Assembly (NCBI GenBank): GCA_025808415.1
Contig: CP075525.1
Coordinates: forward strand, 876,001-940,000
Length of the DNA: 64,000 nt
Source of the DNA: Cyclobacteriaceae bacterium
GTDB taxonomy: Bacteria > Bacteroidota > Bacteroidia > Cytophagales > Cyclobacteriaceae
Direction: 5' to 3'
Shown: positions 9,364 through 19,700 of the stretch, piece after piece
Position numbering within the stretch: position 1 is the stretch's first letter
Layout of the letters: the number at the start of each line of letters is the position of its first letter
The notes under the pieces: generated by a model
What the model was told of the DNA's origin: nothing
Seen by the model: the letters and a program-made list of their open reading frames with translations, nothing else
Database searches by the model: none
Position numbers and translations under genes: made by a program

Positions 9364-9651
9364 CTATTCGATTACCTTAGGTACACTAAAATAATCCCCA
9401 ACTTGTTTAGGGGCATTGCGTAAGGCCTGCTCGCGTGTGAGTTTATTTTCTGCCTCGTCTTCACGCAATGCATTTATTTCGGTGCTCATGGTGGTGAGGG
9501 GCTCCACACCGGTTGTATCCACCTCATTCAGTTTCTCAACCCAGGTAATAATGGCACTCATATCAGTTAACATCTTTTCTACCACTTGTTGGGGCATTTC
9601 AAGCCTGGCCAGATGGGCGATTTTATCCAAAAGTTCACGTGTAATCTTCAT
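9364..9651 (-). CDS. gatC: Asp-tRNA(Asn)/Glu-tRNA(Gln) amidotransferase subunit C
   Basis: 95 residues, full family length. GatC is the small wrapping subunit of the GatCAB complex that turns Glu-tRNA(Gln) or Asp-tRNA(Asn) into the amidated form. Diagnostic segments are LDKIAHLARLEM, WVEKLNEVDTTGVEPL and LREDEAENKLTREQALRNAP, ending in DYFSVPKVIE. Its ATG overlaps the upstream acyltransferase stop by 4 nt, so the two are coupled. gatA and gatB are not in the window. Confidence 0.95.
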   Translation of the reverse strand: MKITRELLDKIAHLARLEMPQQVVEKMLTDMSAIITWVEKLNEVDTTGVEPLTTMSTEINALREDEAENKLTREQALRNAPKQVGDYFSVPKVIE

Positions 9652-10373
9652 ACAATGTGCCTGCTTAGTTCCTGCTCAATCGTTTCCCGAACCATCCCTT
9701 TAAGTGCAGCAACATCTTTTGCTGTCATGCCGCAGGTCTCAATTGGTTCGTGAATAATTATTTTAACCGGTTTCCACCGGATCAGGAATTCTTCCGGTGG
9801 TAAAATTATCCAATTATTGGGCAGTGTTACCGGCACTACGGGGATTTGTTTTTCAATAGCGATGCGAAATGCGCCATCCTTGAAAGGCCCCATTAACGGT
9901 TCTCCTTTTGTTACAATGCCACCCTCAGGGTATATCACTAAGCTTTTTCCATTGTCGATAGCCTTCAATGATTTTTTAAACGTGCTGGATCGGCTTTTAA
10001 GGTCCTGGCGGTTAACGGTAATGTGCAGTTTGCGGTACATAAAGCCAAACAGGGGTATATGCTCCATATCGTTTTTACCCACAAAAATGGTGTTGTGCGG
10101 GTTCAAGCCCATTACGGGTATATCGGCATAGGAAAAATGATTAGGGCAAAAAATATACGACCGTTTGGCATCAAGTTTACCCAACACCTCAACTGACCAG
10201 GGTATGCCTACCAGGCTAAACAACGAATACGCCCACCAACGGTTGATTGCCCCGATCCATTTAAACTTTTTTGGAAATATTATGGGCACCAGCAATAGCA
10301 GGAAAAAAATTAGGAACAGTAGGGAAAATACCACTAACGCGTAGCCTGTATAAATGCCCCTTACCAGTTTCAT
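9648..10373 (-). CDS. Lysophospholipid acyltransferase (PlsC family)
   Basis: 241 residues with one or two N-terminal membrane helices (about 7-33). The acyltransferase motif I is a variant, NHFSYADIP (NHxxxxD), at about 78-86. Motif III appears as YPEGGIV, followed by FKDGAFRIAIEKQIPVVPVTL. This is the 1-acyl-glycerol-3-phosphate acyltransferase-like family, acting on the cytoplasmic face in phospholipid synthesis or remodelling. The acyl acceptor cannot be told from the sequence. It overlaps gatC by 4 nt and follows the M24 peptidase gene after 20 bp, so these three may share a transcript. Confidence 0.88.
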   Translation of the reverse strand: MKLVRGIYTGYALVVFSLLFLIFFLLLLVPIIFPKKFKWIGAINRWWAYSLFSLVGIPWSVEVLGKLDAKRSYIFCPNHFSYADIPVMGLNPHNTIFVGKNDMEHIPLFGFMYRKLHITVNRQDLKSRSSTFKKSLKAIDNGKSLVIYPEGGIVTKGEPLMGPFKDGAFRIAIEKQIPVVPVTLPNNWIILPPEEFLIRWKPVKIIIHEPIETCGMTAKDVAALKGMVRETIEQELSRHIV

Positions 10374-10393
10374 GACTAAAACAGCAGCAAGGA

Positions 10394-11722
10394 TTATTGT
10401 CGGTTTATTCCATCAGGTCGTGGAATGATCAGCAATTCGCGCTGACGACCATCAATGTAACGAAATCCGGTTTCATCGAAGTAGCCATCTTCTTCCAGTT
10501 GAATACGGATTTCCTTTTTCCATTCCTGAATGTAAACGGAAGCATTCAATTCAATTGAGTAGGCCGTATTGTAATGCAAAGGGTAATCACCGGTGTAGGG
10601 CACACCACCCTGCATGTCCCACATACCTATGGTGCTTCCGGCAGCATGGCCGTGAAATCCGATAGGGTGAGTGTAAATGGAAGGTGTAATGCCCTGACTA
10701 ATGGCTTGCTTGCGTGAGTCGGCCAGGATTTGGTTACCGGTTTTGCCAAGCTTAAAGTTACTGGTAAGGATATCCTGGAGTTTATTACCGCGACTGAACG
10801 CCATTTTAAGATAATCGGGTGCATCGGTTTCACCGGGTTTCAACACATAGGCGTGCTGCTGCGTGTCGGTATTAAGCCTTAGGTAGGTTATTCCAAAATC
10901 AACATGAAGCAGATCGCCCGGCAGGATAACGTAAGGTTGTGGTCGTTTGCTCATAATGGCTTCCGATTCGTTGCGTTGAATGGAAACACTGGGCTGAAAC
11001 CAGGTATCAAGCTTTAGCTCTTTCATTTTTTCACGGTACCACCACACCACATCTTCGGTAGTGGTAATACCCGGATGGATTACTTTTTGTGAAAACCCTT
11101 CGGCAATGATGTCGTGGGCGATGCGGCAAATTTGTTGGTAAATAACCATTTCGCGTTCGGTGCGCGTTTCCAGCCAGCCAACTGCGAGTTTTTCGGCCGA
11201 GGTTACATTGGCCTGTAACTTTTTGGGCAGGGCCTTGATTAATTTCTGGTGGTGCGAATAGGTGAGACCATCGGCATGACCGTAGTGATCGGAAAAATTA
11301 ACCCCGATTTTTTTTGGGTTACGTTCTTCAATAAGCTTTGCCAATTGCGCCCATTGATCGGGCTGGGCATCAGGATCCCATGAGCGCCTGAAAATTTTAC
11401 CTACATCGTACCGTGATACGGCCAGGCATTCAATTTCTTTATCGGCCCCGCGATCGAACATGACCAGCATGGTTGTTCTGCGTGCTGCAAACCACGTAGC
11501 CGGTAAAAACGTGCGGATAACAGGGTCTTCGTTGTATTCACTGCTGATGAGCACCCACATGTCAAATCCTTCCCTGCGCATGAGTGAGGGCAACACGGTT
11601 CGGATGCGATCTTCCAGAAGCTCGTCAATTACTTTGGCCTGTTCGCGTTGTGACAGGATGACGGGATACTGCGCTTGCGCGGTGAGCGAGAAAAGAATGA
11701 TCAATAAATAAAAATGCTTCAT
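10394..11722 (-). CDS. Secreted M24 family metallopeptidase (Xaa-Pro aminopeptidase-like)
   Basis: 442 residues with a signal peptide ending AQAQ, so likely periplasmic. The C-terminal creatinase/aminopeptidase fold carries the dinuclear metal ligands in order: Asp in LHVDFGITY, Asp in NTDTQQH, His in GFHGHAAGS, Glu in YSIELNASV and Glu in IQLEEDGYF. The N-terminal creatinase-like domain covers about 20-190. Predicted to remove N-terminal residues ahead of proline from short peptides, but specificity is not proven. The 93 bp upstream of its start is almost entirely a perfect 7-bp tandem repeat, which must lie in its leader or promoter. Confidence 0.88.
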   Translation of the reverse strand: MKHFYLLIILFSLTAQAQYPVILSQREQAKVIDELLEDRIRTVLPSLMRREGFDMWVLISSEYNEDPVIRTFLPATWFAARRTTMLVMFDRGADKEIECLAVSRYDVGKIFRRSWDPDAQPDQWAQLAKLIEERNPKKIGVNFSDHYGHADGLTYSHHQKLIKALPKKLQANVTSAEKLAVGWLETRTEREMVIYQQICRIAHDIIAEGFSQKVIHPGITTTEDVVWWYREKMKELKLDTWFQPSVSIQRNESEAIMSKRPQPYVILPGDLLHVDFGITYLRLNTDTQQHAYVLKPGETDAPDYLKMAFSRGNKLQDILTSNFKLGKTGNQILADSRKQAISQGITPSIYTHPIGFHGHAAGSTIGMWDMQGGVPYTGDYPLHYNTAYSIELNASVYIQEWKKEIRIQLEEDGYFDETGFRYIDGRQRELLIIPRPDGINRQ

Positions 11723-11729
11723 AAAAATT

Positions 11730-11824
11730 ATTTACGATTTACGATTTACGATTTACGATTTACGATTTACGATTTACGATTTACGATTTACGATTTACGA
11801 TTTACGATTTACGATTTACGATTT
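11730..11824. repeat. Perfect heptanucleotide tandem repeat, ATTTACG x13
   Basis: Thirteen exact head-to-tail copies of ATTTACG (11730-11820), plus four bases of a fourteenth. It fills the gap between the M24 peptidase start and the thioesterase gene and contributes the last codon and the TAA stop of the latter. The unit is not a multiple of three and the array is perfect, so length change by slippage is expected. It is the most regular of at least six 7-bp-period elements in the window. Confidence 0.97.
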
Positions 11825-12373
11825 TAAGTTCAACACACAACGTTCATTCTTTAGTATTTCCCGGGCGCGCCCCACTTCAATCTGCGATTTGGCATCGTCC
11901 ATTTGCCCACGAATTGCATTTTTAATTTCCTTCATGCGCATGGCTTCAATAAAACGCTTAACGTCCTCCGTATTTTCAAGAATGAGTTTGGGGACAGGCG
12001 TAGGCTTGTCGCTGTCGTCTTTGGCCACCATGGTAAAAAATGATGAGTTGGTATGTTTTACAGCATGTGTCTTTACATTCAAGGCCTCAACACGAATACC
12101 CACCACCATGGATGACCGCCCAACATAATTTACCGAGCCATGCATGGATACCAGTTCACCTACTTCCACCGGCTGCAAAAACTCCACTTTATCTACGGTA
12201 ACGGTTACGCAATACGTGCCGGAGTGCTTGCTGGCACATGCGTAGGCAACTTTGTCCATCAGCGAAAGTAAAATGCCCCCATGGATTTTTCCGCCAAAGT
12301 TGGCATAGGCTGGAATCATCAATTCCGTTATCGTGGTTTGCGAATACCGTACAGGTAAAGCTTCTTCATGCAT
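11816..12373 (-). CDS. Acyl-CoA thioesterase, hotdog fold
   Basis: 185 residues. The BFIT/BACH-type hotdog domain starts at about 8 and shows YANFGGKIHGGILLSLMDKVAY, with the long hotdog helix, then TVTVDKVEFLQPVEVGELV. It hydrolyses acyl-CoA to free acid and CoA in the cytoplasm; chain-length preference is unknown. A charged helical C-terminal extension (about 125-180, RFIEAMRMKEIKNAIRGQM) follows the fold. Its last codons run into the ATTTACG array, so repeat length change can alter sequence at its stop but hardly the protein. Confidence 0.9.
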   Translation of the reverse strand: MHEEALPVRYSQTTITELMIPAYANFGGKIHGGILLSLMDKVAYACASKHSGTYCVTVTVDKVEFLQPVEVGELVSMHGSVNYVGRSSMVVGIRVEALNVKTHAVKHTNSSFFTMVAKDDSDKPTPVPKLILENTEDVKRFIEAMRMKEIKNAIRGQMDDAKSQIEVGRAREILKNERCVLNLKS

Positions 12374-12420
12374 AGTTAATAACTTTGAAAAATGAAGATA
12401 GGGGAATCCTTAAAATAGTC

Positions 12421-13770
12421 CTATTCTACAGAAACTGAATTGGGCAACAGTTTTTTACTGAGCGTAGCAAACCGGATAAACATTGCTGTAGCCGTAATGG
12501 TAAGCCCGATAAGCAGGCCCATCCATATTCCGTTGGCACCATAATTCAATTTAAACCCGAGCCAATACCCAAGGGGCAAACTGATAACCCAGTAAGCCAC
12601 AAAAATCATTAGGGATGGGATTTTAACATCCTGTAAGCCGCGCAAAGCCCCGGCACATACCACTTGCATACCATCGGAAAGTTGGAATAACCCGGCTATA
12701 ATAAGTAATGGTGCTGCAATAGCTACTACCGACTGATCATCGATATACAGCAGCGGCAATTCATGTCGCCAAATAATAAATGCAATTCCCCAAATGGTCA
12801 TAACAATCAATGCCATGCCTATTAATGTAAAGCCGGCCATTCGAAGCGTTGGGATGTCGCGCTTGCCCAGGTAGCTCCCAACACGAATGGTGGCAGCAGC
12901 GCCAAGACCTGAAGTGGTCATGTAGCTGATGGTTGCCAGGTTTATGGCAATTTGATGTGCCGCCAATGCCGTTGTGCCAATCCAACCCATCATAATGGCT
13001 GAAAAACCAAATGCACTGACTTCAAAAATAAATTGTATGCCAGCCGGTATGCCGATGTTAAGCATCTTATTGATCAGCTTGCGCGAATAATTTCCGAAGG
13101 CAAACCCATTACGGTAACTGATAAATTTTTTTCCACAAAAGATATAGGCCAGCATAAGTATGCCCATGAGTACACGCGAAATCAGCGTTGCCCAGCCGGC
13201 ACCATTTAAGCCAAGTTCAGGAAAACCATATTTTCCATATATCAACAGATAGTTTAAAAGAATATTCAGCAGGTTGCAGGTTATCACAATAATCATCGCC
13301 ATGCGTGTGCTGTGCAGCCCTTCACCAAACTGACGGAAGGTTTGAAAGACCATGAAGGGCACAATCGATAAGGAGATGATGAATAAATACGGGATTGCCA
13401 GTGCGACTACATCTATGGGTTGATTGATATAATGAAGCAGGGGACCGGTGAGCAGGATTATAGTCAATAAAATAAACCCGGTAACCAGGTTTATAATAAA
13501 CCCGTGGCGCAGTATTTCCGTAATGGATTTTTTGTCTTGCCGTCCATCGGCTTCTGCAACCAGGGGCGTAATGGCGTATGAAACACCAATACCAAACGTG
13601 AGCAACAACATAAACACCACATTGGCCAGGGATGAGGCGGCCAATGGAGTTGCCCCTGTTCGCCCAATCATAATGCTGTCGGCAACGCCTGTCATTACCT
13701 GGCCCAGCATGCTGATCATAACCGGGTAAGCCAAAAGGAAGTTGGTTTTATAGTGTTGTTTTAGTGTCAT
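12421..13770 (-). CDS. MATE family efflux transporter
   Basis: 449 residues with about twelve transmembrane helices in two related halves. The first opens with AYPVMISMLGQVMTGVADSIMIGRTG, typical of the NorM/DinF group, and the second half repeats this near IGIPAGIQFIFEVSAFGFSAIMMGWIG. It likely exports cationic or drug-like compounds in exchange for Na+ or H+; the substrate is unknown. Its ATG overlaps the stop of the NUDIX gene by 4 nt, so both are co-translated. Confidence 0.93.
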   Translation of the reverse strand: MTLKQHYKTNFLLAYPVMISMLGQVMTGVADSIMIGRTGATPLAASSLANVVFMLLLTFGIGVSYAITPLVAEADGRQDKKSITEILRHGFIINLVTGFILLTIILLTGPLLHYINQPIDVVALAIPYLFIISLSIVPFMVFQTFRQFGEGLHSTRMAMIIVITCNLLNILLNYLLIYGKYGFPELGLNGAGWATLISRVLMGILMLAYIFCGKKFISYRNGFAFGNYSRKLINKMLNIGIPAGIQFIFEVSAFGFSAIMMGWIGTTALAAHQIAINLATISYMTTSGLGAAATIRVGSYLGKRDIPTLRMAGFTLIGMALIVMTIWGIAFIIWRHELPLLYIDDQSVVAIAAPLLIIAGLFQLSDGMQVVCAGALRGLQDVKIPSLMIFVAYWVISLPLGYWLGFKLNYGANGIWMGLLIGLTITATAMFIRFATLSKKLLPNSVSVE

Positions 13771-14315
13771 GGTAGATCTTTCAGACGGGCAACCATAAGT
13801 AAACCGGTCATGCTTATGCTGTCGGTAATTTTTCCCTCCATCACCATCCTGACGGCTTCCTGCAACGAAAGTTTTTTTACTACAAGGTCGGCTTCTGTTT
13901 CTTCGCGGTCGTCTTCACCTTGCGTTAAATCTTCGGCAAGAAATATAAATCCCTCTTCGTCTGTCACTGAGTTAGAGGTATGGATGCGGGTCAGCAAAGT
14001 CCACTTGTTTGCGGTCAATCCCGTTTCCTCCCTCAGTTCACGCCTAGCGGCATCTAATGGATCGGTACTAATCGTTCCTCCTCCTTCCGGTATTTCCCAG
14101 GAATATTCATTTAAGGTATAGCGAAACTGCCCTACCAGCCAGGTATTGTTTAGGTTGTCCAGCGGTATAATGCCTATGGCTTTGTTTTTAAAATGCACTT
14201 TTCCATAAATCCCCTTTCCACCCGATGGGTTTAATACATCATGTTCGGTTACCTGTATCCATTTATTGGCGTATACTTCACGGGTTGAGAGGGTTGTCCA
14301 CGGGTTTTTGTTCAT
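13767..14315 (-). CDS. NUDIX hydrolase, ADP-ribose pyrophosphatase-like
   Basis: About 182 residues from the ATG at 14315 (MNKNPWTT); an in-frame TTG at 14342 is a weaker start and lies in a repeat. The Nudix box is visible as GGGTI followed by LDAARRELREETGL, with the REL and EETGL core intact, although the glutamate usual at box position 7 is absent. The flanking IPEGGG and YANKWIQVTEHDVL segments resemble ADP-ribose pyrophosphatases, which split ADP-ribose to AMP and ribose 5-phosphate. Substrate not proven. Coupled to the MATE gene. Confidence 0.85.
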   Translation of the reverse strand: MNKNPWTTLSTREVYANKWIQVTEHDVLNPSGGKGIYGKVHFKNKAIGIIPLDNLNNTWLVGQFRYTLNEYSWEIPEGGGTISTDPLDAARRELREETGLTANKWTLLTRIHTSNSVTDEEGFIFLAEDLTQGEDDREETEADLVVKKLSLQEAVRMVMEGKITDSISMTGLLMVARLKDLP

Positions 14316-14343
14316 ACCTGCTGATTCTATATCCGGCTTCAAG

Positions 14344-14410
14344 ATTCAAAATATTATTGATAAATGGCGGGGAACCTTGAATTTTGAATGGTGAATATGG
14401 ATTTTTGATC
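14344..14410. repeat. Degenerate 7-bp-period element with inverted arms
   Basis: Between divergent NUDIX and rnhB. From 14376 the heptads read CTTGAAT, TTTGAAT, GGTGAAT, ATGGATT, TTTGATC. ATTCAAAAT (14344-14352) is the exact reverse complement of ATTTTGAAT (14381-14389), so the array can fold. It occupies the promoter space of both genes. Confidence 0.6.
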
Positions 14411-14415
14411 AACCT

Positions 14416-15024
14416 ATGCCCAAACTCCGTTCGTCATTTACGAAACACTTAATCGAAGCCGGTTGCGATGAAGCCGGCCGTGGTTGTTTGGCAGGGCCTG
14501 TTGTGGCGGCTGCCGTTATCCTACCCAAAAAATACCGGCATAAAAGACTTACCGATTCAAAGCAGTTATCGGCCGAAGAACGATTTTCATTGCGGGAAGA
14601 AATTATTCGTGATGCGGAGGCCTGGGCGGTGGCAGAAGTTTCGCATGAAGAAATTGATGTTATCAATATTTTAAATGCATCTTTTAAAGCCATGCACCTG
14701 GCGGTTGACCAACTCACCATCCAGCCTGAGTTATTGTTGATTGATGGCAACCGTTTTAAACCCTATCGGGATGTTCCGTTTGAGTGCATTATTAAAGGTG
14801 ATGCAAAATATCTTTCAATAGCAGCAGCCAGCGTTTTGGCAAAAACCTATCGGGATGAACTGATGAAAAAACTTGCCGTGGAACATCCCGGGTATGGCTG
14901 GGAAACCAATGTAGGCTACCCAACGGCTGGCCACCGCGATGCTATTAAGCTACTGGGCTTATCACCATACCATCGTAAAAGTTTTCAACTTTTTCCACGC
15001 CAGTTGGAATTATTTTCGGTTTGA
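14416..15024 (+). CDS. rnhB: Ribonuclease HII
   Basis: 202 residues, full length. It cleaves RNA in RNA-DNA hybrids and at single ribonucleotides in DNA. The metal-binding residues appear in CDEAGRGCLAGPVVAAAVIL (Asp and Glu), LLIDGN (Asp) and the ASVLAKTYRDELM segment (Asp). The C-terminal GYGWETNVGYPTAGHRDAI and the ending SPYHRKSFQ are typical RNase HII. The ATG at 14416 is just downstream of a 7-bp-period repeat. The DUF3667 gene follows after 2 bp. Confidence 0.96.
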   Translation: MPKLRSSFTKHLIEAGCDEAGRGCLAGPVVAAAVILPKKYRHKRLTDSKQLSAEERFSLREEIIRDAEAWAVAEVSHEEIDVINILNASFKAMHLAVDQLTIQPELLLIDGNRFKPYRDVPFECIIKGDAKYLSIAAASVLAKTYRDELMKKLAVEHPGYGWETNVGYPTAGHRDAIKLLGLSPYHRKSFQLFPRQLELFSV

Positions 15025-15026
15025 AG

Positions 15027-15899
15027 ATGGGCAATCAAATCACGCAACCCGGGCAGATAAATCACCCGCATGAATGTAAGGCTTGCAGCCATAGTTTTTA
15101 TGGGGATTTTTGTAATCAATGCGGTGAAAAAATTTTAAAACCTCAGGAAAAGTCATTTCGCTATTTTTTGGGAAGTCTGTTAAATGCCATCACCTTTCTT
15201 GACAGTAAGTTTCTTAAAACGCTAAAGTTGATGGTGCTGAAACCCGGATATGTTTCTGCTCAGGTAATTGAGGGAATACGCGTACCCTATGTAAAGCCCA
15301 TATCCATGTTCTTTGTGGTAAACCTTGTTTATTTCCTGGTGGCAGGATCAGACACCTATAATACAAAGTTTGACTCGCAAATGCATCAAATGCCATACAG
15401 CAAAATGGTACGCGTTATGGTTGAACAAAAGATTGCAAAAGAAAATATTTCATTGGATACTCTGCGGGTTCAATACGAGCAACAATCAACCAGCCTGGCC
15501 AAGCTTATGCTTATTTTATTTGTTGTACTTACTGGAGTATTCATATCGTTATTAAATGCCCGGAAAAAATTGTATTTCTATGACCACCTCACGGTTTCAC
15601 TTGAATTTAACACCATGTTCATATTCATCGGTAATATTCTGCTGCATTGGTTTATGTTTTTAGCAGCAAAAATCATGTCGGTAATGGGTATTTCCCTCGA
15701 AGGATATCTGACTGATCCGATGTATACTTCCATTGCCGTAATAATAGCGGTAACAATTTTATTCTTCATGCAACGCAGGGTTTACCACGACTCCAAAGTT
15801 TTGAGTTTGGTGAAGGCCTTTGGGTTTATTCCATGTTTAGCTGTATCCATGATAGCCTATCGGGCAATCTTGTTTTTGGCAACCATGTTAACGGTTTAA
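15027..15899 (+). CDS. DUF3667 domain membrane protein
   Basis: About 290 residues from the ATG at 15027; a TTG two codons earlier is possible. An N-terminal zinc ribbon (CKACSHSFYGDFCNQCGEK, about 18-36) is followed by the DUF3667 segment YFLGSLLNAITFLDSKFLKTL and about five transmembrane helices (near 100, 165, 205, 240 and 270). This is a Bacteroidota-enriched family without known function. The ribbon is probably cytosolic. It is closely linked to rnhB and likely co-transcribed with it. Confidence 0.85.
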   Translation: MGNQITQPGQINHPHECKACSHSFYGDFCNQCGEKILKPQEKSFRYFLGSLLNAITFLDSKFLKTLKLMVLKPGYVSAQVIEGIRVPYVKPISMFFVVNLVYFLVAGSDTYNTKFDSQMHQMPYSKMVRVMVEQKIAKENISLDTLRVQYEQQSTSLAKLMLILFVVLTGVFISLLNARKKLYFYDHLTVSLEFNTMFIFIGNILLHWFMFLAAKIMSVMGISLEGYLTDPMYTSIAVIIAVTILFFMQRRVYHDSKVLSLVKAFGFIPCLAVSMIAYRAILFLATMLTV

Positions 15900-15944
15900 T
15901 AGCTACAGGTGAACTTGATTAACTACAAAATGGTTTGAGGTATT

Positions 15945-16718
15945 ATGTGCTTGATTTTCATTTCATTAAATAATCATCCCGCTTATAAACTTATTGTTGC
16001 TGCCAACCGCGATGAATTTTATAGGCGTAAAACTGCACCAGCCCGGTTTTGGGATGATTACCCGCATATTCTGGCTGGCCGCGACCTGGAGGCCGGAGGT
16101 ACGTGGATGGGCATTAACATACAAGGCAAGATCAGCATGGTAACCAATTACCGCGATCTGAGGAACCTAAAACCGGTTGCCCCATCCCGAGGTCATCTAG
16201 TGTCAGACTTTTTATTGAATGGAGATCATCCTCAGGAATATGGGCACAAGATCGCGGCAAAGGGTGAGGTCTACAACGGCTTTAATTTGATCTTCGGCTG
16301 GCCGGATGAACTATTGTATTATTCTAACTATACGGGAACGGTTCAACAGATTCCTGTGGGAATTCACGGCCTGAGCAACCATTTGCTCAATACACCCTGG
16401 CCAAAGGTAGAAAAGGGCAAAGTAAAGTTTTCAGAAGAAGTTCAATCAAAAAAGATTGACCCAAACCGCCTTTTCGGCTTGTTGCACAACGAAGAACAGG
16501 CACTTGATGATCAACTTCCTGATACCGGTATTGGTATAGAACGTGAACGGGTGCTCTCCTCCATGTTCATCAAAAGTCCGGATTACGGAACGCGCTGCTC
16601 AACGGTCTTGTTGATCGATCGTGATAATAATGCGTTCTTCACCGAACGGGTATACGATCTGAACACGTTTGGTTATACGCAGCATGAGTTCAATTTTCCT
16701 ATTGAACAACCAGTTTAA
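15945..16718 (+). CDS. NRDE/TANGO2 family protein
   Basis: 257 residues. The N-terminus MCLIFISLNNHPAYKL followed by AANRDEFYRRKTAPARFW contains the family's NRDE motif, and Cys2 is placed as in Ntn-hydrolase-like folds. GRDLEAGGTWMGIN and NYRDLR are further family signatures. The human relative TANGO2 has been linked to heme or lipid handling, but the bacterial role is open. Its 3' end overlaps the convergent giant gene by 20 bp. Confidence 0.9.
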   Translation: MCLIFISLNNHPAYKLIVAANRDEFYRRKTAPARFWDDYPHILAGRDLEAGGTWMGINIQGKISMVTNYRDLRNLKPVAPSRGHLVSDFLLNGDHPQEYGHKIAAKGEVYNGFNLIFGWPDELLYYSNYTGTVQQIPVGIHGLSNHLLNTPWPKVEKGKVKFSEEVQSKKIDPNRLFGLLHNEEQALDDQLPDTGIGIERERVLSSMFIKSPDYGTRCSTVLLIDRDNNAFFTERVYDLNTFGYTQHEFNFPIEQPV

Positions 16719-19700
16719 AAATTTCACCTGATTGTGTGCGGATGATATACAAGCCCGGGGCAAGGTCTGATGTATCAAACCCTTCGGCCTCCTCGTAATT
16801 GCCTACTATTTGATTCAGGTTATTGATCACGGCTGCATTTACCTTTCGGTTAAACGTTACCCATTGTTTACCGGCAGGGTTAGGGTAAACCGTAAACGGA
16901 TCATCACCACGTTTAATGGAAATTACAGGTGAATAGGTGTATGTTCCATCAAAATCAATTTGCTTTAAACGATAGTAGGATGTTCCGGACAATGGAAATT
17001 GATCAAGCAGGGCATAATCATTTTTTGTAGGGGTGGTACCAGCACCATTTACCCGCGCGATGGATGTAAAATCAAAACCATCTTTAGAGCGTTCAACTTC
17101 AAAAGCATCATTGTTTAGTTCCGAAGCAGTCTGCCACTGCAGGTTCACCAGTTTTTCAGGGGTAAGGCTTGCACGGAAGTAAACCAACTCAACCGGTAAA
17201 GGATTTTCGGCATTGGTTGAAGCCAGTGTAAAAGGACTAAAGGCGGTAACTGCCGCGGAGGTAATGATTGTTCCATTAGTCGCTGTGCCCGTTGTTCCAC
17301 CATTGCCTTGATTGACCCAATTGGTACCGGTCCACCGTGTTACGCGCAATGTGGCTGGGTTGGTAATATAACCCGGGTTACAAGCGGCTTCATTCCAGCT
17401 TAGCGTTACAAACACATTCGATGCACCAACATTTCTGTCGAGTGTCCAGTATTCACAACCGCTTACTGTCCAGAAGGAGGGATCCCAAACGGCAGGGCTT
17501 CCCAGCAAATGGTTTTGATTCAGGTATTGGGCTGTAAAGGCATGGGTAGTTGTGGTAGGCGCTGAGATTGAAATGGGGCGATAAAAACCATTATCACCAA
17601 CCGGGAAGATGAATGGATCGTCACCGGTTTTGCGCACGGGACCATCAATGTAGCTGGCATTGTTGGCACCCGTGGCGGTTGCATTGTCGCCAAAGTTTAA
17701 GAAGTTAACTGCATCGGTGTTCATAATACCGGTATTGAAGGTAGCAGCAACGCTAACGGTTAGGTCCGTGTTCAAGGTTACCTGGTTGGCGCTTTTGTTC
17801 AGGTTTATCCTGCGGAAAATTGGGGAAGGTGTTCCTCCTGTTTTATTTACAGTTTGTGCGTTGGATCCGGTAAACTCAACAATGCCGGTTCCCCCGGCAA
17901 GCGTGAGGGAAGTATTGCTGTTAATAGTAATGTTGGACGCAAAGAGGTTTGTGACATTCCAGGCAGGATCAAAAGCACCGCTTGAACTTTTTACAAATGT
18001 TACTGGGCCGTTAAAGGTATCACCATTGGTATTGGCCAATCGCCAACGCGCAGTGCTGCTGTTGGTAAGGGTTGTGCTGCCATTGAAGGTGTTGTTACCA
18101 GCGTTATCATTATTCCCTGCCCCGGTTTTTGAAATTGAAGTGGTACCGTTAAATGTGCCTCCTTCCAGTTCAACTTGTGGAGAAGAAAAATTTACAGCCG
18201 CATTGAATGTAGTGGATGGACCTATACGAAGAAGAGCTGTTCCGGTTAAGGTTAAAGATTGTGCGGTTGCACCCGATTGGGTAAACCTTCTTATATGAAG
18301 CGACCCTGTTGTAAATGATCCTATGTTCAATGTGCGGCCGCTGGCCAGGGTTGATGAAGCGCTACCACCGTTACCGATATAAACGCCACCACCAGCCGTG
18401 CTTGTGAAGGTTACATTACCATTAAATTCATTACCCGTTGTATTGTGGGCCAGGTAAATCAAACTCGACCCGGTATTGTTTACAGTTAAGCTTCCATTGA
18501 AAACATCGGGTGAAACATTGGCCGTTAATAAGTAGCCGGAACCGGAATTCGTTAAGGTTGTGGTGCTATTAAAGGTATTCCCTCCATTTCCGTCATTGCT
18601 GGTTGCACCTGTTTTGGTTATTGCTGCTGTTCCATTATAGGTACCGCCTTGAAGAAACACCTGGGGTGCTTCAAGGGTAACATTACCGTTAAAGATCAGG
18701 CTTGGCCCAAGCAATAAGCGTGATGTTCCGGTGAGGGTTAATGCCTGTGCTGTTCCACCCGATTGGGTAAACCTTCTTAAGCGCAAGTCACCTGTTGTAA
18801 ACCCTGATCCTCCAACAGTTATGGTTCGTCCGGCTGCCAGGGTAGCAGTACCCCCGCCACTTTCACTGAAGTATATGCCGCCACCAAAAGTTGAATTGAC
18901 AACGATATTTCCGTTAAATACCGTACCCGGAAAGTTATCGGCCATGCGAATGGTACCTGCGCCAGTGTTGGTAAGTGTCAGGTTGTTATTGAATTGATCT
19001 AAAGCCGTATTGGCGAACCTGAAAAATCCGCTTCCGGAGTTTGCGATGGTTGTAACACCATTAAAAATATTACCACCATTACTGGTGTTATCAGTCGCAC
19101 CTGTTTTTTCCAGGTAGGTTATGCCATTGAAGGTTGCACCGTTGAGCAGGAATTGTGAAGACCGGAAGTCTACGTTTCCATTAAACGTGCTTGAAGGCCC
19201 AAGTTCCAGCAATGCGGTGCCGGTGAGAACAAGTGTCTGAGGCTCTGCACCCAGTTGTGTAAACCTTCTAAGACTTAGAAAGCCACTGCTAAATCCTGAG
19301 CCGCCAACAAGAAGCGATCCACCAGCAGCCATCGTAGAGGCTGCGCCAACCTGACTGGAAATATAAATACCTCCGCTGCCCAATGTTGAGTTGAACGTGA
19401 TGTTGCCGTTAAATTGGTTTCCCGCAGTGCTCCGGGCAATAGAAATTGTGCTTGATCCTGTATTTGTAATTGTTAGATGTGTGTTAAATATGTCAGGGGA
19501 TACATCAGCTGAGTTTAAGAACCCACTGCCGGAATTAACCAACGTTGTAATACCATTGAAGATATTGCCGCCCGTTCCGGAATTATTCCCAGCTCCTTTT
19601 TTCTCCAGGTACGCAGTACCACTTACGGTTACGCCATTTAAAAAAAGTTGTGGTGCCCTGAAATCAATATTGCCTCCAAATGATGATGAAGGCCCGAGGG

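Noticed and set aside
14416..15024. A second reading frame (14468-14674) inside rnhB
   Set aside because: Fully covered by the confident RNase HII reading frame; no independent support.
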